Of a stretch of DNA of 31,598 nt, positions 1-10,790 are shown piece by piece. Position 1 is the stretch's first letter. Each line of letters begins with the position of its first letter. Below the pieces are notes generated by a model. That model was not told the DNA's origin. It was given only the letters and a program-made list of their open reading frames with translations, and made no database searches. A program made the position numbers and the translations under genes. Origin of the DNA: Chromera velia (lineage: Eukaryota > Sar > Chromeraceae); assembly GCA_018398765.1 (NCBI GenBank), contig JAHBMJ010002841.1, forward strand, positions 1 through 31,598, written 5' to 3'.

Positions 1-212
1 TTCCGCCTTCTGCCTCTCTTCTAGTGTGCGGGCGACTGACTGGCGTGCCTGTCGCCCTCTGTGAATGCTCTGAATGGCCGTTGCTGCTTTCTCTTCATTC
101 TGCTTCTCTTTCTCCTTCTCCCGCTGGCTTTCCCTCTCGACCGTCCTTTTCTCCTTTTCCGCCTTCTGCCTCTCTTCTAGTGTGCGGGCAACTGACTGGC
201 GTGCCTGTCGCC
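1..212 (-). repeat. 156-bp coding tandem repeat (52-aa IQ unit)
   Basis: Positions 1-56 and 157-212 are the same sequence apart from one base (g/a at 34 and 190), a synonymous change. The copy boundary coincides with the IQ helix, so this is an expanding protein-coding repeat. Further copies probably lie to the left of the window. Confidence 0.9.
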
Positions 213-932
213 CACGGTGGAGGGCTTGTATCCTACTCGCAGCTCTGTGCTGTCTTGATGAATCCTGTGGCGACTCATGATCTGGGCCTGAGGGGTTACT
301 GGGGTCGTCCTTGGGGCTCGCCTCAAGTGGTTTGGTTTCGAACGTTTGGTCCTCTTTGTTTCGGCCTTCTGGATCATTGGGGGCCGTTCTTCGAGAGCTG
401 TTCAGGTGGCTGCTTGTCCCCAGGCTTGCGTGGTACTGAAGGGGGTCAACTGATATTCTTTTATTCAGAATTGGGGACAGGTTGAGAGGAGGGATTTGGG
501 CATTGGAAGCTTGGGAAGGGCGCGGAACGTTAGACGGTTGAGTTGATGCGGAGGGTCCTGGCTTGCTTTGGTCTTCTCGTTTCTTCAGAAGTCTCTGAGC
601 TCCTGCACTTTTTCCTTGGAGACCTCGGCGCCGTAGTAGCTCTTCTCGTTTGCTCTTCTGGTTCCCTTCCTGTTTGGACTTGATGAGTTTGGAGACACTG
701 CCTTGAAGGACTTGCAGAGACCGAAGGGTGGAGACGGAACTTCCTCTGCCGCTAGAGCTTCCACTGCTCCTCCCGCTGCTACCAGAGCTGGAACTCTCAC
801 TTTGAGAATCTGCAGATGTGCATGAGGGATTCAGTCGAGCACGAGGTCGGGCTTCATTGTATGGGGGCCACAAAGAAATGACTGACCTTTTTCTCCCGAC
901 CCAGTTATCTGCTTTCGGAGAGCCTTCCACAT
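1..932 (-). CDS. IQ-motif (calmodulin-binding) Ser-rich protein, 5' part; runs off left edge
   Basis: Two exons are proposed: complement(887..932), starting at ATG 932-930, and complement(<1..809). The 77-nt intron has donor GTCAGT and acceptor CTGCAG, and the phase is preserved (15 codons plus 1 nt, then 2 nt). The start is the only ATG that joins in frame; the large exon itself has no in-frame ATG. The protein begins MWKALRKQ, followed by a Ser/Gly/Arg-rich low-complexity stretch, a basic segment and a Pro/Ser/Asp linker. It then has IQ motifs of the form A-[TS]-x-I-Q-x-x-H-R-G-R-Q-A-R, each followed by a highly charged Glu/Lys/Arg-rich probable helix. Two IQ units lie 156 bp (52 residues) apart, and the second charged segment reaches the window edge. 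IQ motifs of this kind bind calmodulin or EF-hand light chains, so a cytoskeletal or Ca2+-signalling scaffold is likely (inference). It is transcribed divergently from the helicase gene. Family beyond IQ-motif protein is not recognised. Confidence 0.72.
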
Positions 933-1719
933 CTACACATACAGCGTGGCCGAGGAATCACTCTATCCTGTTGAAAGCTTTAATTTCAGATGATCTGAAA
1001 TTGAAACCTTGGGGGGGGAAGCTCGTGCACAGTGCAGGATATCAAAATTGATGTCTCGTCCAGACCATTCTCATGAACATGCTGTCGGACGTCGCAAGAA
1101 AACAACACATGGGACCGCAGAGCCCGCGATGTACTCATGAGCAAAGTCCATCTCGAGTCTACTTCTACAGCTTCTGACAACCTCCTGGCAAATACGATGG
1201 TAAGCGTACAGCTCTTGACTCCAAGCCTTCAACCCTGGCAAGATCATCAAGACGTACTTTAGTTGATTGCATGTCAGAGGCCTGGCCGGCCCCGGAAGTT
1301 CATATAATTATGGTGTCCGGATGGTTCGCACGGAGTGACACCGAAATTAAATTTCAATTCCAAAAAGTGCCACCATCGATCTTCATGAATTTTTGCGGTG
1401 CGTTCGAATCGCATGCAAACCCGCCTTCCATCCTGCTCTCCGAAGACGACCCGACGACTCTCTCAGTGAAGTCTCTGTGCAAGGAGCCGTGCTGGGCTTG
1501 TCAGGCAATCCGCTGTTTCGTTCCAGTTGTCCGTTTCCTCGATCTGTTGGCAAAAAAAGTCACTGATAGATTGGTTTCAGATTGAGGCACCTTGAGCTTT
1601 TGGATTCCTCATTCTTCCCACATCGCCACACTTATTGCCGATCACTGTTTCTTGCACTGAAGAACTTCGATTCTTCAGTTCCACTTATCCGTCAACCAAC
1701 GAACTACCACGCGAGCACG
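933..1719. promoter_or_regulatory. Divergent intergenic region between IQ-protein and DBP5 genes
   Basis: This 787-bp region lies between two predicted start codons on opposite strands (ATG 932-930 minus, ATG 1720 plus) and must hold both promoters. I see no clear TATA box or other named element. Short open frames at 986-1180 (minus) and 1271-1585 (plus) lack similarity and partners and are treated as noncoding. The last ~130 bases, ending GCGAGCACG before the plus ATG, are likely the helicase 5' UTR. Confidence 0.5.
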
Positions 1720-4132
1720 ATGGCAGAGCAAGATGAAGTCAACGCAGATGCCTTCGCCATGATTAATCAGTTCATGAAAGGTGGAGAAGGGGGTTTGGCA
1801 CCAGCCAGTCAGAATGGTCACAATGGAGCATCTGCAGCTGCGGCAAGTGAAACTGTTCCGTACCACAGAACGAAAGCTGAGGGTGGTTTCTTTGAACCGG
1901 GCGAGCTAGGCTCGGCACCGAAAGCTACACCTTCTGCTCCTTCGGGGGGCACCATCACACACCATGTTCCCGAAACCGCACAGGAGGCTCGAGAGCTGGA
2001 GGAGAAGGTTGTCGATAAGAGATTGGTTGGGGAGGACACTGCGAAAGTGAGAGTTGACAGAGCAGCAGGTCTTGAGCACCTTCAGGCAGTGTCGGATTGG
2101 GATCAACTGAATTTGTCTCCAGGTCGGTCGGTGCGTACTACTGTTTGCCTCTCGGCATTCTGACATCAGTCATGCCGCAGCCTGGCTCGCAATATTTGTA
2201 TCTGTCCATTCTCGTTTTGCTTATGTGTGCCTGCAGAACTGCTGAAGGGCATCTACGAGAAGAACTTCATTCGCCCCTCCAAGATTCAAGAGGCTGCCCT
2301 TCCCCTCATTCTAGGGTCTGACACCAATATGATCGGACAAGCGCAGAATGGAAGTGGGAAAACAGCCACATTCGCTCTCGCTATGCTCGCCAAAGTAGAC
2401 CCCGGCATGAGATGCACCCAAGCCATCGTCATCAGTCCGACTCGAGAGTTGGCCATTCAGAATGCGATGGTGACGAAGGAGTTGGGAAAGCACACGGGGA
2501 TCAGTATCTTTGCCCTTATTCCTGACATTCCGAAAGAGCAATTCACTCAGCAAAACATCAACAGTCAGATCCTGTCGGGAACCCCCGGCAAGTTGGAGGA
2601 TTTGGTGTTCAAACGCAAGAGGATTGACACGGCAGGTATGAAAATGCTGGTGGTTGACGAGGCCGATGTTCTCATTTCCCCGGCAAACGGGAGAATGCAC
2701 GAATCGGTCCAGAACTGCCGAAAGATGATGCACCAGAACGTTCAGGTGCTGCTGTTTTCTGCCACGTTCGCCACTGAGGAGATTCGAAAGTGGGCAATGC
2801 AGATGGCTCCTGCTGCGAACAAGATCATTGTTCAGAAGGAGGAGTTGACGCTCACGAACATCTCTCAGCGATTCAAACAGACCGAAGACAAGTTCTCATA
2901 CCTCACGGAGATCTACGAGTGCATGGGCATTGGGCAGTCTGTCATCTTCGTAAACAGGTCAGTAGGATTGTCACACTGTCAATCTGTCACCGACGATGGG
3001 TTTTGCGCTTGTTCTTGAAACTCTTTTTCTCAAGTTATCTTGGCCTCCTACCAGAACTCTCTGCAAAGCGGCTTTGTAGTCTCTCAGCGGCCTCTTAGTA
3101 TCGGATGCTGATTTTGCTACCTTCCTTCCTTCCTTCCTTCCTTCTTCTGTCTGCCTTGTGCTTGTCTGTCTGTCTCTGTACCTGTCTAACCACAAAGCAA
3201 GGAAGAGCAATGTGGCCTTCCGTCTGTCTCCATCCCTGTCTGCCTGTCTCTTTGCCTGTTGCCTTTCCGTCCTTTTTGTCCGTCCGTGTTCTTCTACAAA
3301 GTCTCTCAAATGGTTTTGAAAGGAAAGGTTGGATGATGAATTTGAAGGGTCTCCGTGCCATTCTCTCTCTCTGCCGCTCGCGGCGGTTCTCGACAACTTG
3401 TCTGTCTGTATGTCTGCCTGCCTGTACGCAGACGAGAGGAGGCCTTTGCCCTCGCGAAGAGACTCCAGGGAGACGGTCACCCAGTTACTCTCATCTGCGG
3501 AACGCAGACCAGAGGGGAAGAGAAGATGGATGCGAAGCTGAGAGATCAAGTCTTGGCTGAGTTCAGAGCGGGCGAGTCGAAGATCCTCATTGCCACCGAT
3601 GTGCTTGCACGAGGCATCGATGTACCTGCGGTGGGTCGGTCTCTCGCTGAAATCACACGGAAGCAGGCGTATTAGATGTTTGAATCGGACGAGTTATCAG
3701 GTGGAAGGTTTCTCTCTGTTTTTTTATGCGTCTCATAATTTTCCTCCTGCCTTTTCAGGGGTATCCTGGGGGCGTGGTGGGTTTTCTGTCTCTGCATCTG
3801 ACAGGCGCTCTATATCCTTTCCTCCTGTTCGCATGATTCGAGAGCGTTCTTCCGCATGTGCCTTTCGTGAACCGATGTGCGACTTCTCGTGATCCGCATG
3901 TGCGACCAACCTCGTTTGTTTGTCAAGTGATTCTCTTCCCCCCCCCCCCTCTAATCGCGTCTCTCGGACTGCGTCTTTCGCTTTGCTGATCGTACTGCGT
4001 CTCCTTCAATTTTTGCAACGGCCCGCGTGGCGGTCTCCCTTCTTTTTCGCCTTCTCCAAATCTGTTCCCACCACATTCCCTCCTGGTCCTCCCTCCCTCC
4101 TCAAATTCCTCTCTCTCCTCTCTCTATCTATC

Positions 4133-4168
<36 letters not shown>

Positions 4169-4795
4169 ATGCAGGTGACTCTGGTTGTCAACTACGATCT
4201 CCCTCAGAGGGGGGGCGGGGTGGAGATGGCTACGTACATCCACCGCATCGGACGTACAGGCAGGTTCGGGGCCAAGGGAGTGGCAGTGAACCTGGTGACA
4301 CAGAGGGAGATGGCGGCACTCGACTCCATCCGCAGTTACTACCAGTCAGTCAGTCAGTCAGAGTTTTCTTGCTCGGCCAAACCAAACAGAGGCAGGCCGG
4401 GGTTGCTCTTGCCCTGTGGGCTTGCAGCCCGCTGAATGGTGCGGCTGAAAAACTAAGGGAGGGGAGGGAGCCAGGAAGAGGAGAAGATACAGGTTTGATG
4501 CCCACGGAGTGAACGGGTCTCTCCTTGTCTCTGCTTCAATTGTGCGCCCCCTCTTTTCCTCACGCTCCTCTTTCTTTACCTGTGCTTCTTATACTCTCGG
4601 CCCCCCCTCACGACAATATCCCCCATGCTCTTTCTTTATCTTTCACCCACTCCCTCTCTCTCCATGATCTTCTCTCTTTCACCTGCTCACTGTCCTCCCT
4701 GTCTATCTGTATCTGTGTCTTGCAGGTGTGAGATCACGGAGATGCCCCCCTCGGTTGAAGCATTCGAGGAGGAGTTGAAGAATTTGAGGAAATAA
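1720..4795 (+). CDS. DBP5: DEAD-box ATP-dependent RNA helicase, DBP5/DDX19 family
   Basis: Five exons: 1720-2122, 2237-2957, 3432-3630, 4175-4344 and 4726-4795. All phases join to give 520 aa. The family drives the last step of mRNA export at the nuclear pore by remodelling mRNPs with ATP and Gle1/IP6. Visible motifs, in order: Q-motif region (FIRPSKIQ, about residues 145-152), Walker A AQNGSGKT (about 170-177), Ia PTRELAIQ, Ib SGTPGK, II VDEAD (DEAD 275-278), III SAT (309-311), [19 protein letters not shown], and [10 protein letters not shown]. The Q-motif flank and the short C-terminus ([19 protein letters not shown]) resemble DBP5/DDX19 rather than eIF4A. The N-terminal ~130 residues are low complexity with one acidic/basic helix, as in the family. 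The stop codon overlaps an AATAAA-like sequence. All catalytic residues are present, so the gene looks functional. An upstream in-frame ATG at 1582 is possible, but 1720 gives the family-like start MAEQDE. Confidence 0.95.
2958..3431 (+). other. DBP5 intron 2 with (CTTC)n and CTGT-rich tracts
   Basis: This 474-nt intron starts GTCAGT and ends ACGCAG. It holds a (CTTC)n microsatellite near 3120-3144 and long CTGT/CTGC-rich pyrimidine tracts, which create long false open frames on both strands (2971-3560). None of these has coding character. Confidence 0.85.
4137..4164 (+). repeat. (CT)n microsatellite serving as polypyrimidine tract
   Basis: A pure CT dinucleotide run ends about 10 nt upstream of the exon 4 acceptor (AAGTATGCAG at 4165-4174). 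It is in the place of the polypyrimidine tract of DBP5 intron 3 (3631-4174). Confidence 0.85.
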
Positions 4796-5755
4796 ATAAG
4801 GAGGGAGGAACGGAGGGAGGGAATGAATCCATGGCGGCATGCAGTAGGTACCTCCATCGAGAAGGCGCGTGAAGAGAAGGAAGAGCTTCGCGAGTGACAA
4901 AGAGACTGGCAGAAAGTATTGGGAGACGAAGAGGGGGGTCGGATGGGTCGATGGAGCCTGGATGGATTGAAGGATGAATGGATGGAGGGACAGATGGAAG
5001 CCGTACTTCGGGGTGGGTTGGGTTGGCCTGGGGGGTTGTGGTCTCTCTGCCTTTATCTCACCTGAATGAAAAAGGAAGGAGGGAAGGGGGCCGGGACAAC
5101 TGGATGCGTGCCGTGTTCAGATCAGTCGGGTGAGGAAAAGTGTTGGAGTGAGGGGCGTATTTTTGTCAGCGAGATGAAAGAGCGAGGTGGACTGAAGTCG
5201 TGCTAATGTCGTTCTTTCTTTCTATCTTTCTTGAGCTCCCTCCCTCCGGTGTGAGGTGAACAGCATTCAAGGAAGTGGGGGGAGGGAGGGAATCAGACAT
5301 GCAGAGGACGTGGCGGGAGACTTGCTCTGTTCTCTGAAAAGGCTGATCGAGAGAATCGAGCGCCAATCATGCGGCTCTGTTGACCCTTGTTTGTCTCCCA
5401 TCTTGCAAGAGCAAGACATTCAAACAAATACGTCGAGGAGGTGCGATTCCCTTCTCTCTAGCTGCAAATGCGGGGAATGGAGGCAAAGGAATTTGAAGGA
5501 AGCGAAAGGGGGCCTCTCTTGCAATCATGGCTTCTTTTGTGAGTGGTTGGCTTTCACCGAGCGCTTGCCTGTTGCTCTCTACTTTCTTCATCTGATCTTC
5601 GTTTCCGCGCGGTTGTCTTCATTCTCTGCCGGCCTGTTTGGGGTCATACAAATATTTTCCATGCATATGAGGGGGGGGCGAGACAAAGGGTCGGGGCGGT
5701 GTTGGGTGGGGGTTAAGATTGATTCCTCCTCTGCTTCTGCTGCATTACGATGAAT
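4796..5755. other. 3' flank of DBP5, no gene recognised
   Basis: Purine-rich, G-rich DNA with repeated GGGAGG and GGATGGAT-like tracts follows the helicase stop codon. The longest open frame (5256-5753 plus) has no recognisable domain, no codon constraint that I can see, and no neighbour that would splice to it. It probably contains the helicase 3' UTR and spacer. Confidence 0.5.
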
Positions 5756-6190
5756 GTGAATTAATAAAAATTGTACTCATGACTAATAAACTCGTTATAT
5801 CTTGTTTCCAACTTTCTGTCAGATATCATTAAATTTTTTAATTATTTGTACATATTTGCAATACACATTTGTAATACCGCTATGAATTCTGCAGTGCGAC
5901 TATAAATTAATTAATTGTAAATTTAGCATTTTCATCAATTGTTCAGCTTGGGTGCTACATATGCAAGTTGTACATTTAGATTAGAGTTGATGTTCCTAGT
6001 AATTTTCTACTGAATTTTTATCATTGCATGCTTAATATAATTGTTTTCATTTAGTCTCATTCAGTATAGCAGAGGGGCCCTCTGAAGGGGTCGCGGCAAT
6101 CCATGTAGGCTTTTCAGGTTTTCCGAGCAATGGAAACTAATTGAGACACGAGTGTTAAATAAAAGATTAGCTAGGATCATTTAATCATCA
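5756..6190. other. AT-rich intergenic island 1
   Basis: Base composition changes sharply to AT-rich (ATTAATAAAAATTG, AATTAATTAATTG and similar) for about 430 bp between GC-rich flanks. I see no ORF, tRNA or terminal repeats. Equivalent islands follow the next two plus-strand genes. Confidence 0.6.
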
Positions 6191-6541
6191 TTGATATATG
6201 AAGATAAGCAGACCTGTTTTTTCTTTCCATTTCTCTTTCTCTCTCTTAGTCTTTTTGTTAGTCTTCATACGTCGGTGACTCGGTGTTTTTCACTGTTTCT
6301 TCTTCTTTTTTTTTTCTTTTTTTTTTTTTGTCCGGTCACCGGTGGAGGAATTATTAAACTTCTTCGATTTGCTTCGTGGTTCGCACTGGTTCGATCGCAT
6401 CGCCTCGGGGGGTAGCTCAGCTCTGCTGAGATCAGCCGAGAGGCCCTGAGATCGCACGCACTCGCATAATACATTTTTTCATTTTTAGGGGGGGGATTGG
6501 TTCTGTCTCTATCATGGTTGGTGTCACCCGAGTTCCAAAAT

Positions 6542-6637
6542 GTGCCCCGCAAGCAACTTGAACGGAGCTGCGATCACACATACATATCTTAATTACTTTG
6601 CGCATACGTGCCCCTCAAGTAACTCGCACGGAGTTGC
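6542..6637. repeat. Imperfect 30-bp direct repeat, 66-bp spacing
   Basis: GTGCCCCGCAAGCAACTT (6542 onward) and GTGCCCCTCAAGTAACTC (6608 onward) start two 30-bp copies that match at 25 positions. Each is followed by an ACACATA/ACATATATA-type tract. Confidence 0.6.
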
Positions 6638-6765
6638 ACATATATATACGACGTGCGCGCGATCCCGAAAAGCATACTTCGCTGCCGTGGCCCCCGCCCC
6701 ATGGCAGCACACAACTTAGACATGCCCAAGCCCCAGATGGTGTGCATCAATTAGCGGGACCCTAC

Positions 6766-6790
6766 ATAACATAACATAACATAACATAAC
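6766..6790. repeat. (ATAAC)5 microsatellite
   Basis: Five perfect ATAAC pentamers are followed by a C run (6790-6796). It is telomere-like only superficially; it is short and internal. Confidence 0.85.
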
Positions 6791-6804
6791 CCCCCCGAGG
6801 CACT

Positions 6805-6822
6805 CACCCAACTGGTTGGGTG
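6805..6822. other. Perfect hairpin, 8-bp arms, 2-nt loop
   Basis: CACCCAAC-TG-GTTGGGTG. A similar CACCCAC/GTGGGTG hairpin occurs at 17971-17996 beside another AT-rich island. Confidence 0.7.
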
Positions 6823-7188
6823 CATCCCGTATATATACGTTCGCCGGAGCGGGCCGGCGCGTTTGTGGGGTCCCTTAATGAATTCGCCCGCTTAGTTAAA
6901 GCGTTGTGCATGCGCGCGCGTGAGCATCAGCTGCATGGCGCATGCATGCTCATGCATGCATGGGCAGCCCGATCGAAGAGCTGCATATGCCGATGACAAT
7001 CTTGCATGGGCTCTTCATACATGGTACACACCTACAAGCGACCGACCGGCAGTCAACGATCCAGTGAAGAGACCCGGAAAGACCTCAAGGCAAAGCACAT
7101 TTCACACTTGCGCTCGGCCCTGCATAGACCGCCATACCATCTTGCTCGGTTTCCCTTTTCAACGTTCTGTACGTCTGGTTCAACAAGT

Positions 7189-10100
7189 ATGTTCGGTTCT
7201 GTTACTTCCGTCGTGCAGGCAAAACCTGCAGAGCAGACGAGCCCAAAGGCTCAACTAGAAGAACAAGAGCTTTCTGATGTGTACCGGCGCAAATCCTTCG
7301 AGCGGCAGGTATGAACGCGGAGAATGTTGAGTGCGTTCCAGTATGCATGCATGCATGCAAGCGTTGTTTCCGTGCCTTACCTTCATTTGAATGGCCTTAC
7401 CTTCATTTGAATTCAAGTCACCCTCGGGTCCGCTTGCAGGTTCAGTTTCTTCGCCCATGCGTTCTTCCGGTTGCAACCGTGATCACTCTCGTGACGGTTG
7501 CGATGGTCCCAATGGGACAGGGCTCGTGGGTCGACGTGCTGCTGACGGTGTGCGCTCTGGGAGGTTTGGAGGTTGCGTTGTCCCCGCAAAGGATCCTTCG
7601 GAAGAAGCAGAATGAGGAAGTGACCCCGGAAACAAAAGAGAGGATCACGTTCGGTGGTCTGTTTCTCTTTGTGCTCTTCTTTCGTCTGATGATACTCGTC
7701 TGGAGCTCTTCGCCGGTTGTCTTCAACAACGGACACGGCTTCTCCGGTGAGTGGGTGGATGGGTGGTTGGGTGGTTGGGTGGGTGGTTCTGTTTGGCCTC
7801 CGAAACTGTTCCTATTCCATCATGTACAGAGTCTCAGTTGTGTGCTGTTGCCAGCTGATGACTCTGAGAGTCTCCACATAAGCAATTGAAGAGCGTACAC
7901 GTCGAAAGGAAACAGAGTTTTGCACAGATGAATTGTCCTTCAAGTTCTTTGTGTTTGGATCTCCGTATCGACCCATGCTCTCGAATTTTTGGAGGCGAGC
8001 AATCTAAGTGTCTGTTGAAGCCTGAATGAATGGTGAAAGCGTGTGGCAGAGCGATCAATGTGCCAGCATGCGGAGGGCTGTGGATGTCACCTGAATGCTG
8101 GCTGCTCCTGACTGATTGCAGCGTTCGTGATGAAAATTTTCCTGATGAACCTGCACGTTCCAGAGCGCCACTTCATGATCCTCAACGTTGTCGACACATT
8201 CCTGTGGGCCGTTTCGGGACTGTACAGATTCAGGGGACTGCCTGGGGATGAATTGAAGGACATTGGCGGTTTCGTCTTGTTGATGTCCGCTGTTCCGATT
8301 CTTTTCACCCATGGCTTGCGGCAGCTTCCTCTCAAAACCCTGGCAGACGCCGAGAGAGAGCTGCAGCAAAGACAGACGGCAGAGCAGGCCAGGACAGTGC
8401 TCCTGAGCTATACTATGCATGAAATGCGAAATCCTCTTTCCGGTGCGTCTTTGCTTGTGTATGAATTCATAGAGTCCCTCAAAGAGCTGGGTGAGGCAGC
8501 ACGAAATAGGCAGACAGGTTTTGACAAGCTTCGACGAAAGGCGAAGAAGGAGGCAACACGCCTCCGAGAGCTTGCCGGCTTTATGGCAACGCAGATAGAG
8601 AAAATGAAGGGTGTATGTGATGACGTGTTGCAATTGGAAAAGATACAGAAAGGGAAATTTGAGTTTCAGTTCGTCCCACAGAGATTAGAGCACTGGGTAC
8701 AGATGACCGCTTTGCAGGCGGCCCCCCTCTTTGCGCCGACAACCCTTGAAGAATCAGATGAGAAAGACATCCCCGCCTCGTCCCTAAGAAAACGAACGGT
8801 CACAGTTGCGCTGGAGGCAGACAAGAGCACAAAAGCACCCCACAAGGTCCACTTCTCTTGGACCCTGAATATCACCCCTGAAGCCCAAACGCTTCTAGCA
8901 TCCCGCCCCGCAGTGGTTGCAGATTTTGCAAGGCTCGAGCAAGTGATCAGCAACTTTCTTAGCAACGCCAAAAAATTCACAAAAGAAGGAACGGTGACCC
9001 TGTGCTTTGAGGTTCGCCTTCCAACACCAGGAGATCTCGAAGCTTCAAAAGCAGAGGAATCAGAACAGGCCAATCGTGCACTTGAGTTGAGCCGTGAGCA
9101 GCCCACTGGAAGGGAAAAGGAAGAGAAAGAGAAACAAAAGGAAGGTGCGTCATTTCCTGACACAGAGAAGGACTCAAAGGGAAAATCAGGAGAGGGAGAA
9201 AACGCTCTTTCATGGCTCCTTCTTCGTGTTTCTGTGATCGATTCGGGGGCCGGACTGAGTGACGATGATAGGGGTCAATTATTCCGCCCTTACGGACAGG
9301 TGCGAGCAGGGGAACTGCAAAATGGGGGGGGGACAGGCTTGGGACTGTGTATCTGTAAGAGTTTTGTAGAGGCTCACACAGGAGGGCGTGTGTGGGTCGA
9401 GAGTCCTGGGAGAGGACAGGGGAGCAGATTTCTGTTTGAGGTCCTCCTCCCGATGCTCGACTCTTCTCACTGCCCGATCACCAGGGCGGATACAGCATTG
9501 GAGTCAGAACACGGATCCCCCCCTGCATGTGGAAGAAAGTTGTCGAATTTAAATGGGGGAGAGAGAAGAGCAACGATTGTTTCCATGTTCTCCCATACCA
9601 GCAGCAGCCCCCTCAATGCCGCTCTTCTCTGTCGCGAAGAGTCCGAAGCACAAACAGAGAGAATCGAAACACAAACAGAGAGAAGCAGGGCTGAACTGAA
9701 AAGTGACCGCCACATCGCAGCACCCGGTTTTTTCGAGCTGGAAAGGGGGGTTCAACGAGAGGGGGGGGGACAGGGGAAAACGGATTCCCTCGTTGGGAAA
9801 GATGAAGGGACTGAAGGGGAAGTGTCAAGTCTTGATGAATCAGATGGGAATCTAGATGTGCCGAGTATCAGACAGTCACAGCCAGTGAAAGATACAGTGG
9901 CGGCATCCTTTCCAGAAACTGAGACAGAGAGAGAAGAAGCTGTCACTGCCGATGTGCTTCTCGTTGATGATGACCGGTTCTGTTTGATGGCCGGATCGGC
10001 AGTTATTCGCCGACTCGGGTTTTCGGTGCTGACAGCAGAGGATGGCGACGAGGCATGTGAGCTTGTGATTGGCCAAAATTCTTCGTTTCGTTTGATCGTA

Positions 10101-10385
10101 TTAGACAAGAACATGGCAAGAATGGAAGGTCCGGAGGCCGTCAAGAGACTCGTTTCCCATTTCTCGACTCAGACTGAGTCCAAGAGAGGGCGTCCAATGA
10201 TTTTCGGGTGCACAGGAGATGCGACCCCTGATGCCCAAAAAGACTTCCTCAACGCTGGAGCAGACCGCGTCATATTCAAACCTCTTCAAGCTGAGATGCT
10301 GGCGGAAATTCTGGGTAGTTTTAATTGTAGTGCGGCCAGTGTTCAAAAGTTAGACAAAAATCCAGATAGTCACTGCTCACTGTAA
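7189..10385 (+). CDS. Membrane-bound hybrid sensor histidine kinase with receiver domain
   Basis: Three exons: 7189-7308, 7440-7746 and 8122-10385 (896 aa, phases consistent). Hydrophobic segments at about 45-64, 70-88, 112-132, 160-175 and 190-206 suggest a polytopic N-terminus with no recognisable sensor domain. A Gln/Glu-rich linker leads to the H-box MHEMRNPLSG (phosphoacceptor His242). The N-box EQVISNFLSNAKKF lies near 414-427, G1 IDSGAGLS near 515 and G2 GGGTGLG near 544-550. A charged ~60-residue insert separates the N and G1 boxes. A ~170-residue Ser/Glu-rich linker precedes a complete receiver: VDDD, phosphoacceptor Asp804 in VLDKNM, Thr840 in CTGDA and Lys862 in FKPL. All catalytic residues are present, so intramolecular His-to-Asp phosphotransfer is expected. 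An output or phosphotransfer partner is not encoded here. Start 7189 is chosen because downstream coding is continuous; an in-frame ATG at 7006 would add 61 residues. Signal sensed is unknown. Confidence 0.92.
7747..8121 (+). other. Histidine kinase intron 2 with G-rich donor-proximal repeat
   Basis: A 375-nt intron with donor GTGAGT and acceptor TTGCAG. The first ~50 nt are a GTGGGTGGATGGGTGG-type repeat carrying several GTGGGT alternatives to the donor. Confidence 0.8.
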
Positions 10386-10790
10386 GCTGTAGACAATAGT
10401 AGTATCCACAGAGATAGAAGTTGATTCATTCGCAACTAGAGAAGAAAAAATATGTTTTAAAAAATGTAAGTTTACTTCTTAAGTTTTATATTTGTTACTC
10501 TTTCATATTGCACAAAGATCTGATCTTACAAAAGTACGAAGCTTAAGACAAAGTTTTTTTTTTAAGCTGAAGTGCAATTTGTTTGCAAAAAAAAAACTTT
10601 AATAATTGTTTAAATATGATAGAAAAGAGAATATATATAGTCAAAAAGTGATTTTAACGTTTAACAAATCCTAATTAAAAAAACAAAATAAAAAAAACAG
10701 TTTGACGCTTTAAAGGTTTAATCATTTTTCGCAGAAGAAACACTAAATTTTACTAAAATTTTGATAAGGAAAAAATTTTTGAGGTCTGAC
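10386..10790. other. AT-rich intergenic island 2
   Basis: About 400 bp of strongly AT-rich DNA with A and T homopolymer runs begins right after the histidine kinase stop codon. No coding potential is seen. Confidence 0.6.

Larger units (their letters stand above)
6191..7005. other. Intergenic region with short imperfect repeats and hairpins
   Basis: It contains a T-rich tract (about 6300-6330), a duplicated 30-bp element (6542-6571 and 6608-6637, 25/30 identical), (ATAAC)5, a perfect 8-bp-arm hairpin at 6805-6822 and CATG/GCGC-rich palindromic runs near 6905-6965. No gene is supported. It may be decayed mobile DNA, but no terminal repeats or transposase reading frame were found. Confidence 0.5.

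Noticed and set aside
5256-5753. 165-codon plus frame after the helicase
   Set aside because: No domain, no splice context, low-complexity flanks; probably chance.
6410-6480. tRNA-like A box (GGGGGGTAGCTCAG)
   Set aside because: No B box (GGTTCGANTCC) follows at the right distance, and no cloverleaf can be drawn; the GGTTCGATCGC sequence lies upstream instead.
8055-8633. 192-codon minus-strand frame
   Set aside because: Antisense shadow of the histidine kinase exon, which carries intact catalytic motifs.
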